Notes: generated from the sequence alone by a model not told the origin. 64,000 bases of DNA from G963665545 sp963665545 (GCA_963665545.2 CAXXKZ010000004.1:1266389-1330388), one strand, 5' to 3'. Positions 52,351 to 62,313 are shown, counted from the first letter of the stretch. A program made the numbers and translations.

Positions 52351-53693
52351 TCGCCAGCCACCTTCATCGATTTCAATAATATGGTGCCCGTGTGAATGTT
52401 GCCCCGGGTGTCGATGTCATCACCCGTGGCCACCACAGCCTTGAACATGTCCGCCAAATTACTGGCGATGGTAATTTCCTCAACCGGGTACTGAATTTCG
52501 CCGCCTTTGACGACGAAGCCCACTGCACCGCGCGAGTAGTCCCCGGTGATTTGACTGACACCCGGGCCCATTACTTCAGTGACGTACAACCCGTCCTGCA
52601 TTTCCGCCATCGGGTCAGCATGGCCATTGCCACCAGAATGAACCAACAGGTTCCTGACACCTCCAGCATTGGCGGTAGTGTCCAGCCCCAAGCGGCAAGC
52701 CGAGTAAGTCGACAACACATATCCAGTCAATCGGCCTTGATCAATAATGCTCCTTTGACAAGTTTGAACGCCATCGCCATCAAACCACGCGCTACCAGCA
52801 CCCCTGGGCAGGTGGGGCCGTTCCGATATGCTCATCCAATCGGGAAAAATGACCTGGCCTGCCGCGCCCTTCAGAAATGACGCATTGCGATACTGGGCCG
52901 AACCAGAAATGGCGCCAAGCAAGTGGCCAATGAAGCCCTTTGCCACCCGCGGACACATTAGCACTGGCATGTCCGCGGTTTTCAGGCGCCGAGTGCCCAG
53001 TCTGGATACGGTGCGGCGAGCGGCTTCACTGCCGGTAGCTTCCACACTTTCCAGATCGTCCAGGCTACGGCGTGAATCATAGCTGTAGTCGCGCTGCATG
53101 TCCGACCCGGAGCCCGCGATCAAGACACAACTCTGGTCGAAACGGGTACCGAAACTGCGACCCACGAATCCGTGGGAATTGCCATACACCATCAATCCGG
53201 TGCCGGTATTGAATGATGCGCCTTCTGAATTGGTGATTCGGTCGTCGGCCCGGCCCTCCGCTTCGCAGGCCAACGCCCGCTCAATGGCCCACTGCACCGT
53301 TACATCGGCCGGGTGCCACAGGTCCAGTTCGATTTCTGTGGTCGCCAGGCGATCGATTTCCGCCAAACCGTTGCAATTGTCTTTTTCAGTAAAGCTTGCG
53401 ATGTCCAGGGCACGTTCAACACACATCCTGATCCCTTTTACGCTCAATTCGCCACTGCTGGCGTGGCCTTTGCTACGACCTTTGTAGACTGTGATGGCAA
53501 GTCCACGGTCACGGGTGTGCTCGAGTGTGTCTACATCGCCCATGCGTATGTTAACTGACAGGCCCTGGCTGGACTGTGCGGTCACCTCGGCCGCGGTGGC
53601 ATGATTCGCTTTGGCGTGCCGCAGCGCCAACTCCACCCAGGACTCCAGTTGATCCAGTTCCTCATCGCACTTAAGCGGGTGCTGGGTTACCAT
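52347..53693 (-). CDS. pmbA: PmbA/TldE, partner of TldD metalloprotease
   Basis: TldE and TldD form a heterodimer that cleaves peptides, needed for microcin B17 maturation and CcdA turnover in E. coli. The 448 residues include GDVDTLEHTRDRGLAITVYKG, ITNSEGASFNTG, GHLLGAISGSAQYR and the C-terminal VSQITGDYSRGAVGFVVKGGEIQYPVEEITIASNL. The metal-binding HExxxH of TldD is absent, as expected for TldE. The ATG at 53691-53693 is chosen; a further 15 codons upstream are open and made of 12-bp repeats, and E. coli PmbA has an extension of similar length. Confidence 0.96.
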   Translation of the reverse strand: MVTQHPLKCDEELDQLESWVELALRHAKANHATAAEVTAQSSQGLSVNIRMGDVDTLEHTRDRGLAITVYKGRSKGHASSGELSVKGIRMCVERALDIASFTEKDNCNGLAEIDRLATTEIELDLWHPADVTVQWAIERALACEAEGRADDRITNSEGASFNTGTGLMVYGNSHGFVGRSFGTRFDQSCVLIAGSGSDMQRDYSYDSRRSLDDLESVEATGSEAARRTVSRLGTRRLKTADMPVLMCPRVAKGFIGHLLGAISGSAQYRNASFLKGAAGQVIFPDWMSISERPHLPRGAGSAWFDGDGVQTCQRSIIDQGRLTGYVLSTYSACRLGLDTTANAGGVRNLLVHSGGNGHADPMAEMQDGLYVTEVMGPGVSQITGDYSRGAVGFVVKGGEIQYPVEEITIASNLADMFKAVVATGDDIDTRGNIHTGTILLKSMKVAGE

Positions 53694-53728
53694 TCCATTA
53701 TTCGACCCAATAATTGACCCATTTATTG
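53693..53728. repeat. Three degenerate 12-bp repeats at the pmbA start
   Basis: TTCCATTATTCG, ACCCAATAATTG and ACCCATTTATTG stand in tandem immediately before the chosen pmbA ATG. The unit is AT-rich, unlike the GC-rich units in paaC and nuoN, but shares period and location. Confidence 0.65.
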
Positions 53729-53765
53729 ACATTAGCAAGCCTTAAATTCCTCTTCCGAGCCAACC

Positions 53766-54293
53766 ATGAACGCTGACCCCCAGGGCGCCAAGGCCCATGA
53801 AGTTCCGAGTAAGTCACAGCGCAAAAGAGATGCCGACAAAATAAGAGACCTGGCCAGACTGCTGATCGACCTGCAATCCGCCAAATTGCTGCGACTACCC
53901 CTTGAAGAGAACATCCGCGAAGAAATAACTGCGGCCCGTCGTATCCATTCCAACATCGCCCGTAAGCGGCAAATGCTGTTCATCGCCAAGCAACTGAGAC
54001 GGATTGACACAACGCCCATCTTTGCAGCCCTCGAAGTGATAGAAAACGAAGCGCGCCAGGTTGCCGCGAGACTACACCGTGTTGAGGCGTGGAGGGACCA
54101 TTTGCTTGAAACTGGCGACCAGGGGCTGTCGAGACTCCTTTCGGGCCGCCAAGATATCGATATCCCAGCAATAAGAAATCACTTGAGAAACGCACACAAG
54201 GAAATAAAACTGGGCAAACCTCCAGCCGCACAGCGTGCTTTCTTCCGATTTCTACGTGATCTTGACCAGCACAAACGGCTGCCTGGGATCTAA
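53766..54293 (+). CDS. darP: DarP/YjgA, 50S ribosome biogenesis factor
   Basis: A DUF615 protein of 175 residues that associates with late 50S precursors. Family text is SKSQRKRDADKIRDLARLLIDL, PLEENIREEITAARRI, ARKRQMLFIAKQLRRID and AQRAFFRFLRDL. It is highly helical and basic. It is divergent from pmbA and convergent with tldD, 22 bp between stops; the darP-pmbA-tldD neighbourhood is widespread in gammaproteobacteria. Confidence 0.94.
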   Translation: MNADPQGAKAHEVPSKSQRKRDADKIRDLARLLIDLQSAKLLRLPLEENIREEITAARRIHSNIARKRQMLFIAKQLRRIDTTPIFAALEVIENEARQVAARLHRVEAWRDHLLETGDQGLSRLLSGRQDIDIPAIRNHLRNAHKEIKLGKPPAAQRAFFRFLRDLDQHKRLPGI

Positions 54294-54315
54294 TCACTGC
54301 GGGCAAATCCCTGGC

Positions 54316-55758
54316 TCACGCCTGGGTCCCTCCGACGGTGAGACCATCCACACGCAGGGTGGGTTGTCCCACACCCACCGGAACGCTTTGACCTTCCTTG
54401 CCGCAAACGCCGACTCCGGCATCGAGTTCCAGGTCATCACCCACCATTGACACCCGGGTCATCACGTCGGGACCATTGCCGATCAAGGTTGCGCCCTTAA
54501 CAGGCCGTGTCACCTTGCCCTTTTCGATCAGATAAGCCTCGCTGGCCGAAAAAACGAACCTTCCCGAGGTAATGTCGACTTGCCCGCCCGAAAAATTCTT
54601 GGCGTAAAGCCCCCGCTCGACCGAAGCCAAAATTTCTTCCGGGGAATGGTCGCCCGGCAGCATGAAGGTATTGGTCATTCGCGGCATCGGCAAGTGCGCA
54701 AATGATTCCCGGCGTCCATTGCCCGTTTCAGGCAAGTTCATCAAGCGTGCATTCAGCTTGTCCATCATGTACGCCTTGAGGACACCATTCTCGATCAGTA
54801 CCGTTTGCTCCGTGGGCGTACCCTCGTCATCAATGGTCAACGAACCGCGCCGCCGGGCGATCGTGCCGTCATCAACGACTGTCACGCCCTCAGCCGCCAC
54901 CTTTTCTCCGAGCCGACCGGAGAACGCAGAAGTCCCCTTGCGGTTGAAGTCACCCTCGAGGCCGTGGCCCACAGCTTCATGCAACAACACGCCAGGCCAA
55001 CCAGGTCCCAGCACCACATCCATGGTTCCAGCCGGCGCAGGATCGGCTCCCAGATTGATCAGTGCCTGTCGGGTCGCCTCGTCCGCCATGCCGCGCCAGA
55101 TTTCTCCGCTAAACAATTCGCCGTATCCGAATCGGCCGCCACCGCCGTCCCCGCCCTGCTCACGTCGACCGTTCTGCTCAGCAATGACCGATACATTCAA
55201 TCGCACCAGCGGCCGGACATCCCCGGCCAACGTACCGTCGGTTGAGGCAACCAGAATGACCTCGTGGGTCGCTGCCAGAGTGACAAATACCTGGCTAATG
55301 CGGGGATCGATCGAGCGGGTGTAGGTATCTATACGGCGCAACAAATCGACTTTGTCTGCGGCGCTGAACTCCAGCATTGGATCGTCAGGCAGGTATAAGG
55401 GACTGGGTCCGGATCTCTTCCAGGCTTGTACCTGGCCCTGTCTGCCATCGGCAGCAATGGCCCGGGCCGCGCCGGATGCCCGCATCAACGACGGCAGCAC
55501 AATTTCGTCTACATATGCAAACCCCGTCTTGTCGCCACTGATGGCGCGGATACCAACACCCTGTTCAATCGAGTAGGCGCCACTGCGCACCAGGCCATCC
55601 TCCAGTACCCAGGACTCGTGCGCATGGCTTTGAAAGTAGAGGTCTCCCGAATCGACGGCTGGCCCCATCAGGTTGCTCAGCACAGCATGCAGATCATTGT
55701 GGCCCAGGCCACCGGGCGCCAGTAACTGCTGTTCGGCGACTTGTATCGCATCAGTCAT
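54316..55758 (-). CDS. tldD: TldD metalloprotease
   Basis: The catalytic half of TldD/TldE, 480 residues. The zinc site is HEAVGHGLEG (HExxxH), with ALINLGADPAPAGTMDVVLGPGWPGVLLHE-type text ahead. Other landmarks are ESFAHLPMPRMTNTFMLPGD and FSGGQVDITSGRFVFSASEAYLIEKGKV. It starts at ATG 55756-55758, 63 bp after yhdP, on the same strand as pmbA but split from it by darP. Confidence 0.97.
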   Translation of the reverse strand: MTDAIQVAEQQLLAPGGLGHNDLHAVLSNLMGPAVDSGDLYFQSHAHESWVLEDGLVRSGAYSIEQGVGIRAISGDKTGFAYVDEIVLPSLMRASGAARAIAADGRQGQVQAWKRSGPSPLYLPDDPMLEFSAADKVDLLRRIDTYTRSIDPRISQVFVTLAATHEVILVASTDGTLAGDVRPLVRLNVSVIAEQNGRREQGGDGGGGRFGYGELFSGEIWRGMADEATRQALINLGADPAPAGTMDVVLGPGWPGVLLHEAVGHGLEGDFNRKGTSAFSGRLGEKVAAEGVTVVDDGTIARRRGSLTIDDEGTPTEQTVLIENGVLKAYMMDKLNARLMNLPETGNGRRESFAHLPMPRMTNTFMLPGDHSPEEILASVERGLYAKNFSGGQVDITSGRFVFSASEAYLIEKGKVTRPVKGATLIGNGPDVMTRVSMVGDDLELDAGVGVCGKEGQSVPVGVGQPTLRVDGLTVGGTQA

Positions 55759-55821
55759 AGTTGAGTCCTGCGGTCATCTGCCCGCCTGCGGTTCCTTAAC
55801 ATCAAATTGGTGCATGATCGA

Positions 55822-58800
55822 TCAACCCTCATCGACAACATTGTCAGTGACCGGATCAATGCTGGGTTCATCCCAGGGTCCCTTGATGGTGTAGCGAACC
55901 TGCATGGCCTCGCTGAGTTGTTTCTGCAGCAGGCCCTGCAATGCCAAGCCCGCCGCCGCGCCTCCAGGCCCGCCCGCGATCGCGCCGATGATCGGCAAAG
56001 TATTGCCGACGCCAGGCTTGATCGTCATCAACTGATCGTACCTCTGATCGACCAGGTCAGTACTGCCCGAGACCAGAATATTGGCCGACGAAGACTTGAG
56101 CAACAGATCCTCGGTGCGGGCCATTCCGTTTTCCATCTGGAATGTGCCTGTGGCGTCGTCAAAAGCAAAACCGCTGTCGAAGACATCGCGAAAGTCCAAT
56201 GCAAGCCTCTTCGGCAGAGCCTGAATACTCAATAGGCCCAGTAAGCGGCCTGAACCGCTACTGACATTATTAATCACACCCTGGCTGACGCTGAATTCCA
56301 CCTCACCGTTCAGGCGCGACAGCGCGAACGATGAAGGCGGGCCGGGCCACCAGGCATCAAACTGCAACTGGGTTTGTCCGCCCTCCATCGACGAAGAAAT
56401 ATCCATCGACTGTAAAATTGACCCCAGGCTTTCCGAAGTCATGCGAATTGAAAAGTCGGATCGCTGGGCACCATCCCGAAGCGACCAATTCCCGCGCGCC
56501 GTGACCCGCAGAAGATCTGATGTCGAATCGACTTTCTCGAAGTGGAACCCCTGCGCGGTCGGATAGGCCTCCACGCGGGTCTCGCCCAACTCAACTCCTG
56601 CATATTGAAGCGACTTGGCATACAGGTGCACGGCCGGTAGATCAGCCGGGTCCGACTGCATATTCACACCATCAGTTAACGGCTGCGCCAACACCAGCCG
56701 CTCAAATTCCGCGTTTAGCGTGGACGGCCCCTGCTCGTTGCTGGTGTAGCTCAATTTGCCATCGATACCGGCCCCCATAAAATTGGCGTAGACGACCGTT
56801 TCGACAGACTCAAAGCCCATTTCGACGTCCTGGAACAATCGATCAAGAAAAATCAGTTGGTCAGCATGAACCTGGCCCTTCTCCAGCTTCAGCCCGCCGA
56901 TGCCCTGGCCTTTGGTCGCGCCCTCAACAATCAGGTCGATCCAGCCATCCAGATCCACCATACCCTCGTTTCCGGTAATGGTCAGGAAACCGATTGCGGG
57001 CATGTCTGGAGGGTTCTTGCCCAAGTGGATCAATGCGCGGCGCGGGGTCTCGATCTGATCACCCAGATCGAATCGAAGCACGGCGCGGTCGGCCAGTTGC
57101 AAATCGAGAATCCTTGATTCTCCTGACAAGGGAAACGAAAGTTTGACTGGAAAAACTGCGGGCCCTTCCTTGTGCAGGGGTGCCGGCAAATTGAGCGCAA
57201 CGTCGCGCAGATCGCTGCTGATTTCAAGCACCGCAATTCCCCGTACCGCGTTTCCATTGCCCTTATCATTGTCGATCTCCGATTGTTCTTCAGGCGGCAT
57301 CACGGTCATCACCATTTGCCAGTCGGTCTCTCCACCAATGTTGGCCAGGGCGTCATAACTCTCCGACAAGAACCTCGGAATGACGTCCTGAACGTCAAAC
57401 CGACCGTTCATTTCGGCCCTGAAGCTGTGGCGGGTCGCTCGTCCACCTTCGATATCCAGAATGGCAGGCTTATCACCGTAAGTGGCATCAAGGTGATTGC
57501 CCTTGAAGCCGTTTCTGTCATAGTTAATGGTGCCAACGATTGATTCAATCCTGATCTCAGAATCGGGATCAAAAAAACTGTTGCCCACCAGGGAAACCTC
57601 TCCTTTGACTTCGACCTCGCCAGGCGTCGCACCGAGTGGGACGGTCAGCAGCCCCTTTGTAGTGGCAGGGCCGGCAAAATCAAATCGGCTCAAGTCAGCA
57701 TCGATATTTTCGTTCAGTGGAGAAGCCTGCAGAAAATCGAGCAAAATGGGCAATTCAGTTTTTGAAGAATACTGCACGGCCAGCAGCGGTTTCTTGAGGT
57801 CCTCTATTGAGGCCGTCGCCGACGATATGCGAATCCCGGCCATGTCGCCGACCACCCCGGAAACAGACATGCCCGCGCCGACAAAGCTCAATGACACATC
57901 CAGCGCACGCGCCGTGGGCCAATCGGCAGCGTAGTCGAGGACGCCGTTGCTGATATTCGCCTGCGCTGAGAAACGGCCTTCCCCATTTCTGAATGGCCAG
58001 TGATCCAAGTCTCCGTGTATCTGAAATCGGCCGTCGTGGATTTCTCCCGCCAGGAGATTGCGTCGCAACCACTCCACTACTTTGGGCTTGATAATCCTTT
58101 GGGGCCAATAAGACTGCATATTGCCCACCTTGCCCCTCGGTACAATGACATTGGCATCGATTGCGGGCCGTCCACCATTTCCCGAAAGGACAACATCTCC
58201 GGCAACCGCAATGTCCTCATTGTTCAGCTCACAATTGCGGATACCGACCTGCCACACACCCCCCCAGCGCAGGTCCAGCGCACATCCTGGCATGGCAAAA
58301 ATCAGGGAGTCCCGAAACATATTGTTCCAGGACAGTGTGAGTGCGTCGCTGCTGACCGCTACCGTTCCAAATCCTTCACCGAGGGACAAACGGGCGTTCA
58401 AGCCCGACAGGTCCGGCCAGCGATCCCAATCCGAAACTGCGGCAGCGTTAACTGAACCTGTGGCGAGCAGTATTTGCCATTTCGCGCTGAGCACCAGATC
58501 AAGGTCTTGCACGGTCCCTGCCGCTTTGCGCGGCAGAAAACCTGGCCAGTCGACCTCCTGTTCCGCCATCAGGCTGCGGGTCATATCCACCGGAAAAGAC
58601 AGCGGCAATTGATCTGCACTGACCCACAATCCAAGGCCAGAAGAGAGATTTCTGGCAATCGATATCCGCGGCGCCACCCACGGTTCAATGCCGTCTTCAA
58701 ATCGAAAATCAGAGAAATCAAGCCGCCAGTGACCGCGGCTCTGGTGGCTTAGCTTCAATCTGGTATTGACGCGGTCCAAATTTACATCGCGGCCACCCGT

Positions 58801-59670
58801 AACCAACCTGGCATCGCGAAGATCTATGACGCCTTCTACCAAATGCCCCCCCTCACGAGTCCAGCTACCCCACAACTCGGTATTGATTCGCCCCGCGTGC
58901 AGGAGCATGATGCTGCCGGGTACGCGATCAAGAATAGAGGCCGGCATGAGCTCACGGGCACTGAGCTGCCAGGAAGCATCTGCCATCCGCTGTTGCTTAT
59001 CGAGCAGCAGCTTGAACACCCACTCGACCTCACCCAAGACGCTGTTTGAATCCGGGTCAATCAAGTTTGCCTTCACTTCGGTCGCGATCTGTTCACCGTT
59101 GGTTTGCAATCGGCCTCTGATGCCGGACAACCTGACGTCAATACCCAGCTTTTCATCGAGGTATCGCAAACTCGAATCCTGAAGCAAGACATCGCCAACT
59201 TGTGCAAGCTGCCTCAGAGCTGAGCCACTTTGCCCGCTTTCAATTGCACTCACGCCGAGCCCGGACAACTCCCAGCGCCCGTCCTGGCGGTGGAACAATT
59301 CAAAATGCGCCCCTATCACCCGGAATTGGTACAGGGGCTTATTCGGAAAAAGGGCGTTGAGCGGACGAATATCCACGGCCGCTTCTTCAATGACGACCTG
59401 GCTCTGACTCGCGCCACTGGCCTGCAGTTTCATTCCGCGCAGGGTAATCCGTGGACCGAAGGCCTTCCACTCACCCTCAAACCCCATCAATTCCACCGGA
59501 CGGCCAAATTCTTCTGACAACCAAGCTTCCAGTTGGGGTTTGTAATTCGCGCTAAAAGGCATCAGCAGCTTGCCGATGCCAACCAGTACAGCCGCACTGA
59601 TCACGACAATCGAAACCGCGGTCCACAACAGGGTCCGGGCTCGACGGAAGAGTAATTTTAAGCTGGCCAC
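55822..59670 (-). CDS. yhdP: YhdP-type AsmA-like lipid-transport protein
   Basis: A very long (1282-residue) protein anchored by one N-terminal helix (LLWTAVSIVVISAAVLVGI) with the rest in the periplasm. It belongs to the DUF3971/AsmA-like bridge proteins that carry phospholipids between membranes. The AsmA C-terminal motif is LLLKSSSANILVSGSTDL and VGNTLPIIGAIAGGPGGAAAGLAL. Beta-rich repeats fill the middle. Start is a GTG at 59668-59670 with a GGAG a few bases upstream; rng ends 9 bp before. The yhdP-rng-maf order is conserved. Confidence 0.94.
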   Translation of the reverse strand: MASLKLLFRRARTLLWTAVSIVVISAAVLVGIGKLLMPFSANYKPQLEAWLSEEFGRPVELMGFEGEWKAFGPRITLRGMKLQASGASQSQVVIEEAAVDIRPLNALFPNKPLYQFRVIGAHFELFHRQDGRWELSGLGVSAIESGQSGSALRQLAQVGDVLLQDSSLRYLDEKLGIDVRLSGIRGRLQTNGEQIATEVKANLIDPDSNSVLGEVEWVFKLLLDKQQRMADASWQLSARELMPASILDRVPGSIMLLHAGRINTELWGSWTREGGHLVEGVIDLRDARLVTGGRDVNLDRVNTRLKLSHQSRGHWRLDFSDFRFEDGIEPWVAPRISIARNLSSGLGLWVSADQLPLSFPVDMTRSLMAEQEVDWPGFLPRKAAGTVQDLDLVLSAKWQILLATGSVNAAAVSDWDRWPDLSGLNARLSLGEGFGTVAVSSDALTLSWNNMFRDSLIFAMPGCALDLRWGGVWQVGIRNCELNNEDIAVAGDVVLSGNGGRPAIDANVIVPRGKVGNMQSYWPQRIIKPKVVEWLRRNLLAGEIHDGRFQIHGDLDHWPFRNGEGRFSAQANISNGVLDYAADWPTARALDVSLSFVGAGMSVSGVVGDMAGIRISSATASIEDLKKPLLAVQYSSKTELPILLDFLQASPLNENIDADLSRFDFAGPATTKGLLTVPLGATPGEVEVKGEVSLVGNSFFDPDSEIRIESIVGTINYDRNGFKGNHLDATYGDKPAILDIEGGRATRHSFRAEMNGRFDVQDVIPRFLSESYDALANIGGETDWQMVMTVMPPEEQSEIDNDKGNGNAVRGIAVLEISSDLRDVALNLPAPLHKEGPAVFPVKLSFPLSGESRILDLQLADRAVLRFDLGDQIETPRRALIHLGKNPPDMPAIGFLTITGNEGMVDLDGWIDLIVEGATKGQGIGGLKLEKGQVHADQLIFLDRLFQDVEMGFESVETVVYANFMGAGIDGKLSYTSNEQGPSTLNAEFERLVLAQPLTDGVNMQSDPADLPAVHLYAKSLQYAGVELGETRVEAYPTAQGFHFEKVDSTSDLLRVTARGNWSLRDGAQRSDFSIRMTSESLGSILQSMDISSSMEGGQTQLQFDAWWPGPPSSFALSRLNGEVEFSVSQGVINNVSSGSGRLLGLLSIQALPKRLALDFRDVFDSGFAFDDATGTFQMENGMARTEDLLLKSSSANILVSGSTDLVDQRYDQLMTIKPGVGNTLPIIGAIAGGPGGAAAGLALQGLLQKQLSEAMQVRYTIKGPWDEPSIDPVTDNVVDEG

Positions 59671-59679
59671 CTGGAGATC

Positions 59680-61149
59680 CTAAATCAGAACCACGTCGTA
59701 TTGTTCACGGCCATACTGGTCCTCTTTCTGGAAGCGAATGGGCTTGCTGATTGTTTCCTCCAATTCCATGATGGTATCTGACAGTTCGTCCAACAACTTT
59801 TCAACGATTGCCGATGACGCTAGCACCAAAAGCTTGCTGGCTTCGAATTGCCTGCCCGAACGCATGATCTCACGTACGATTTCCAGGCACACCGTTTCCA
59901 CGCTCTTGATGTTGCCACGTCCTGAACAAACAGGACAAGTGTCACTCATTCGGTGCCCCAAGCTTTCTGTGGTACGTTTTCGCGTCATCTCTACCAGACC
60001 GAGGGTGGACAGTGGCGTGATTGATGTCTTCGCCGCATCACGCTCCAGCGCTTGCCTCAGAGCTTTCATCACCTGGTTTCGATGTTCTGCGTTCTGCATG
60101 TCAATAAAGTCGATGATTATAATGCCGCCAAGATTTCTCAGCCGCAGTTGCCGGGCCAGCGCATTCACCGCCTCCAGATTCGTTTTGTAAATAGTCTCTT
60201 CGAGGTTCTTGTGGCCGAGGTAACTTCCGGTATTGACATCAACAGTCGTCATCGCCTCGGTTTGGTCAAATACCAGGTGCCCGCCCGACTTGAGCGGCGT
60301 GACGCGCTGCAATGCGTTTTCAATCTCATCCTCCACGCCAAACAGATCAAATATTGGCCGTTCACTCTTGTACGGTTCAATCCGATCCGCCAGGCTTGGA
60401 ATAAATCTACCGGCGAATTCGACCAATCGTTTGCCCACACTGCCCGAATCAACCCGGACCCTGTCGACATCTTTGTGCATCAGGTCGCGCAAGGCCCGCA
60501 ACGGTAAAGACAGGTCCTCGTAGATCGCACTGTCCCCGCTCGCTTTTTGCGCCCGTTCCACAATGGTCTCCCACACCCTGCCCAGGTAAACCATGTCTGC
60601 GGACAGTTCGAATCCATCCACTCCCTCTGCGTTGGTTCTGACAATGAATCCGTGTCCGCTATCTTCGTCGCGCAGCGTATTAACCAGGTCTTTGAGCCGC
60701 TGCCGCTCCAGTTCATCGTCTATGCGCACTGAAACACCCACCGTGTCGCAGTCCGGCAACATGACGAGAAACCTCGAAGGAATGCTGATATTCGTCGTCA
60801 GGCGGGCGCCTTTACTACCCATCGGATCCTTGAAGACCTGGACTACCAATTCCTGGCCTGACCGCAGCAAGTCTGATATATCAGGATTCACATGGGCTTC
60901 GGACTCAGCCGCTGAATCAGCGTGTCGCACCATGTCCCGGGCATGAAGAAATGCCGTGCGGTCCAGCCCGATTTCGACAAATGCGGCCTGCAAACCTGGC
61001 ATAACCCTTTTGACCCGGCCCTTGTATACATTGCCCAGGTACCGTTTGAGGCCAGTTCGCTCCAGCCATACTTCTTGCAGCATGCCGTGCTCGACCAACG
61101 CCACCCGGGATTCAGAGGGCGTAATGTTAATCAGGATTTCATCGCTCAC
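59680..61149 (-). CDS. rng: Ribonuclease G
   Basis: An endonuclease that matures the 5' end of 16S rRNA and cuts mRNAs, 489 residues. It has the S1 domain (GNVYKGRVKRVMPGLQAAFVEIGLDRTAFLH) and the catalytic DNase I-like part with TVDVNTGSYLGHKNLEETI and GGIIIIDFIDMQNAEHRNQV. The Zn-link cysteines are in CPVCSGRG. Start is GTG at 61147-61149. It ends without the long scaffold tail of RNase E. Confidence 0.97.
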   Translation of the reverse strand: MSDEILINITPSESRVALVEHGMLQEVWLERTGLKRYLGNVYKGRVKRVMPGLQAAFVEIGLDRTAFLHARDMVRHADSAAESEAHVNPDISDLLRSGQELVVQVFKDPMGSKGARLTTNISIPSRFLVMLPDCDTVGVSVRIDDELERQRLKDLVNTLRDEDSGHGFIVRTNAEGVDGFELSADMVYLGRVWETIVERAQKASGDSAIYEDLSLPLRALRDLMHKDVDRVRVDSGSVGKRLVEFAGRFIPSLADRIEPYKSERPIFDLFGVEDEIENALQRVTPLKSGGHLVFDQTEAMTTVDVNTGSYLGHKNLEETIYKTNLEAVNALARQLRLRNLGGIIIIDFIDMQNAEHRNQVMKALRQALERDAAKTSITPLSTLGLVEMTRKRTTESLGHRMSDTCPVCSGRGNIKSVETVCLEIVREIMRSGRQFEASKLLVLASSAIVEKLLDELSDTIMELEETISKPIRFQKEDQYGREQYDVVLI

Positions 61150-61210
61150 GTAAAGCTCCGCTAATTTTATCTACTGCCCCAAGAATACCATTTGAAACAA
61201 CTCCACGAGT

Positions 61211-61789
61211 TTAAATGCCGTTAAGTTCCAGCAACAATTCTGTGGTCTCGTACAGCGGTAAACCCATCACGCCCCAGTAACTTCCGCTCAGGTGACGGAT
61301 GCGGCTGGCGGCCAGGCCCTGCACACCATAGGCGCCAGCCTTGTCCATTGGCTCACCCGAAGCAATGTATGCATCAATCCACCGGGGATCAAGCTTGCCG
61401 AAGGTGACTTTCGAAATACTGTGCCGGGACCGGATACTACCTTGAGCATCGATCAGGGCAACGCCGGAATGGACTTCATGAATTCGATCCGACAAGCTTT
61501 CGAGCATCTTGCGGGCGTCTAAGCGGTCACGCGGTTTGCCATATATTCGGTAGTCAAGTACCACCGCCGTATCGGCACCCAACACCGGCATCGTGTCACC
61601 ACGATGAGACCGGGTTGCCAGGGCCTTTTCAACAGCCATGCGCACGACGAAACCTGCCGGACACTCTCCAGCCCGGGGCGTCTCGTCTATATCTGCACTG
61701 TCGACTTCAAAAGCGATTCCTGCTTGATGAAGCAGCGCCATTCGCCTGGGAGATTTCGAGGCCAATACGATGGGAGGAAAGTCATTCAT
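61211..61789 (-). CDS. maf: Maf-family nucleotide pyrophosphatase (YhdE type)
   Basis: A 192-residue house-cleaning pyrophosphatase acting on dTTP/UTP-like or modified nucleotides. The family start is PIVLASKSPRRMALL; the metal Asp is in VLGADTAV, and KVTFGKLDPRWIDAYIASGEPMDKAGAYGVQGLA follows. Its ATG overlaps the rlmH stop by 4 bp. The order with rng and rlmH supports YhdE rather than YceF. Confidence 0.95.
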   Translation of the reverse strand: MNDFPPIVLASKSPRRMALLHQAGIAFEVDSADIDETPRAGECPAGFVVRMAVEKALATRSHRGDTMPVLGADTAVVLDYRIYGKPRDRLDARKMLESLSDRIHEVHSGVALIDAQGSIRSRHSISKVTFGKLDPRWIDAYIASGEPMDKAGAYGVQGLAASRIRHLSGSYWGVMGLPLYETTELLLELNGI

Positions 61790-62256
61790 TGCCGGTGATA
61801 AGGGTGGTTGCAGGTCACGGTCCAGGCCCGATACAGCGCTTCAGCCAGCAACACCCGAACCAGGGAGTGAGGCAGGGTCAGCTTACCCAGTGACCACCGA
61901 ATTTGAGCGATTTCCAGACAGGCATTGTCCAGCCCTTCAGGTCCACCTACCAGAAAGCAAATGTCATTTCCGTTTTGCATCCACTGTGCCAGCTGCGTCA
62001 CCAGCTCGGCAGTGGACCATTGCGCACCGCGCTCATCCATGGCCACGCGCATCGCACCTTTGGGCGCAGCCGCCAACAGCGCCGCCCCTTCACGTTTGGC
62101 AATGGCGTCGAGGTTAGCCCGCGGCGAACGCTTTAGGGCGGGGATTTCGCGCAGTTTCAGCGGCATGGCCTTGGGAAATCTGCGCGCATATTCACGCCAG
62201 CCCTGATCAATCCAGCCAGGCATTCGCGTGCCTACAGCCGCGACAATCAGCTGCAT
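61786..62256 (-). CDS. rlmH: 23S rRNA pseudouridine-1915 N3-methyltransferase
   Basis: A SPOUT methyltransferase that modifies m3Psi1915 in helix 69 of assembled ribosomes, 156 residues. The trefoil-knot SAM site is ICFLVGGPEGLDNACLEIAQ followed by LTLPHSLVRVLLAEALYRAW. The ATG at 62254-62256 gives MQLIVAAVGTRMPGW; an ATG five codons earlier is less typical. It overlaps maf and lies 57 bp after rsfS. Confidence 0.97.
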   Translation of the reverse strand: MQLIVAAVGTRMPGWIDQGWREYARRFPKAMPLKLREIPALKRSPRANLDAIAKREGAALLAAAPKGAMRVAMDERGAQWSTAELVTQLAQWMQNGNDICFLVGGPEGLDNACLEIAQIRWSLGKLTLPHSLVRVLLAEALYRAWTVTCNHPYHRQ

Positions 62257-62313
62257 CGTGTCATGCAGCACAGGGCGGAAGCTTGAATCGGGACCATCGA
62301 AGCCGCAGCAGGA

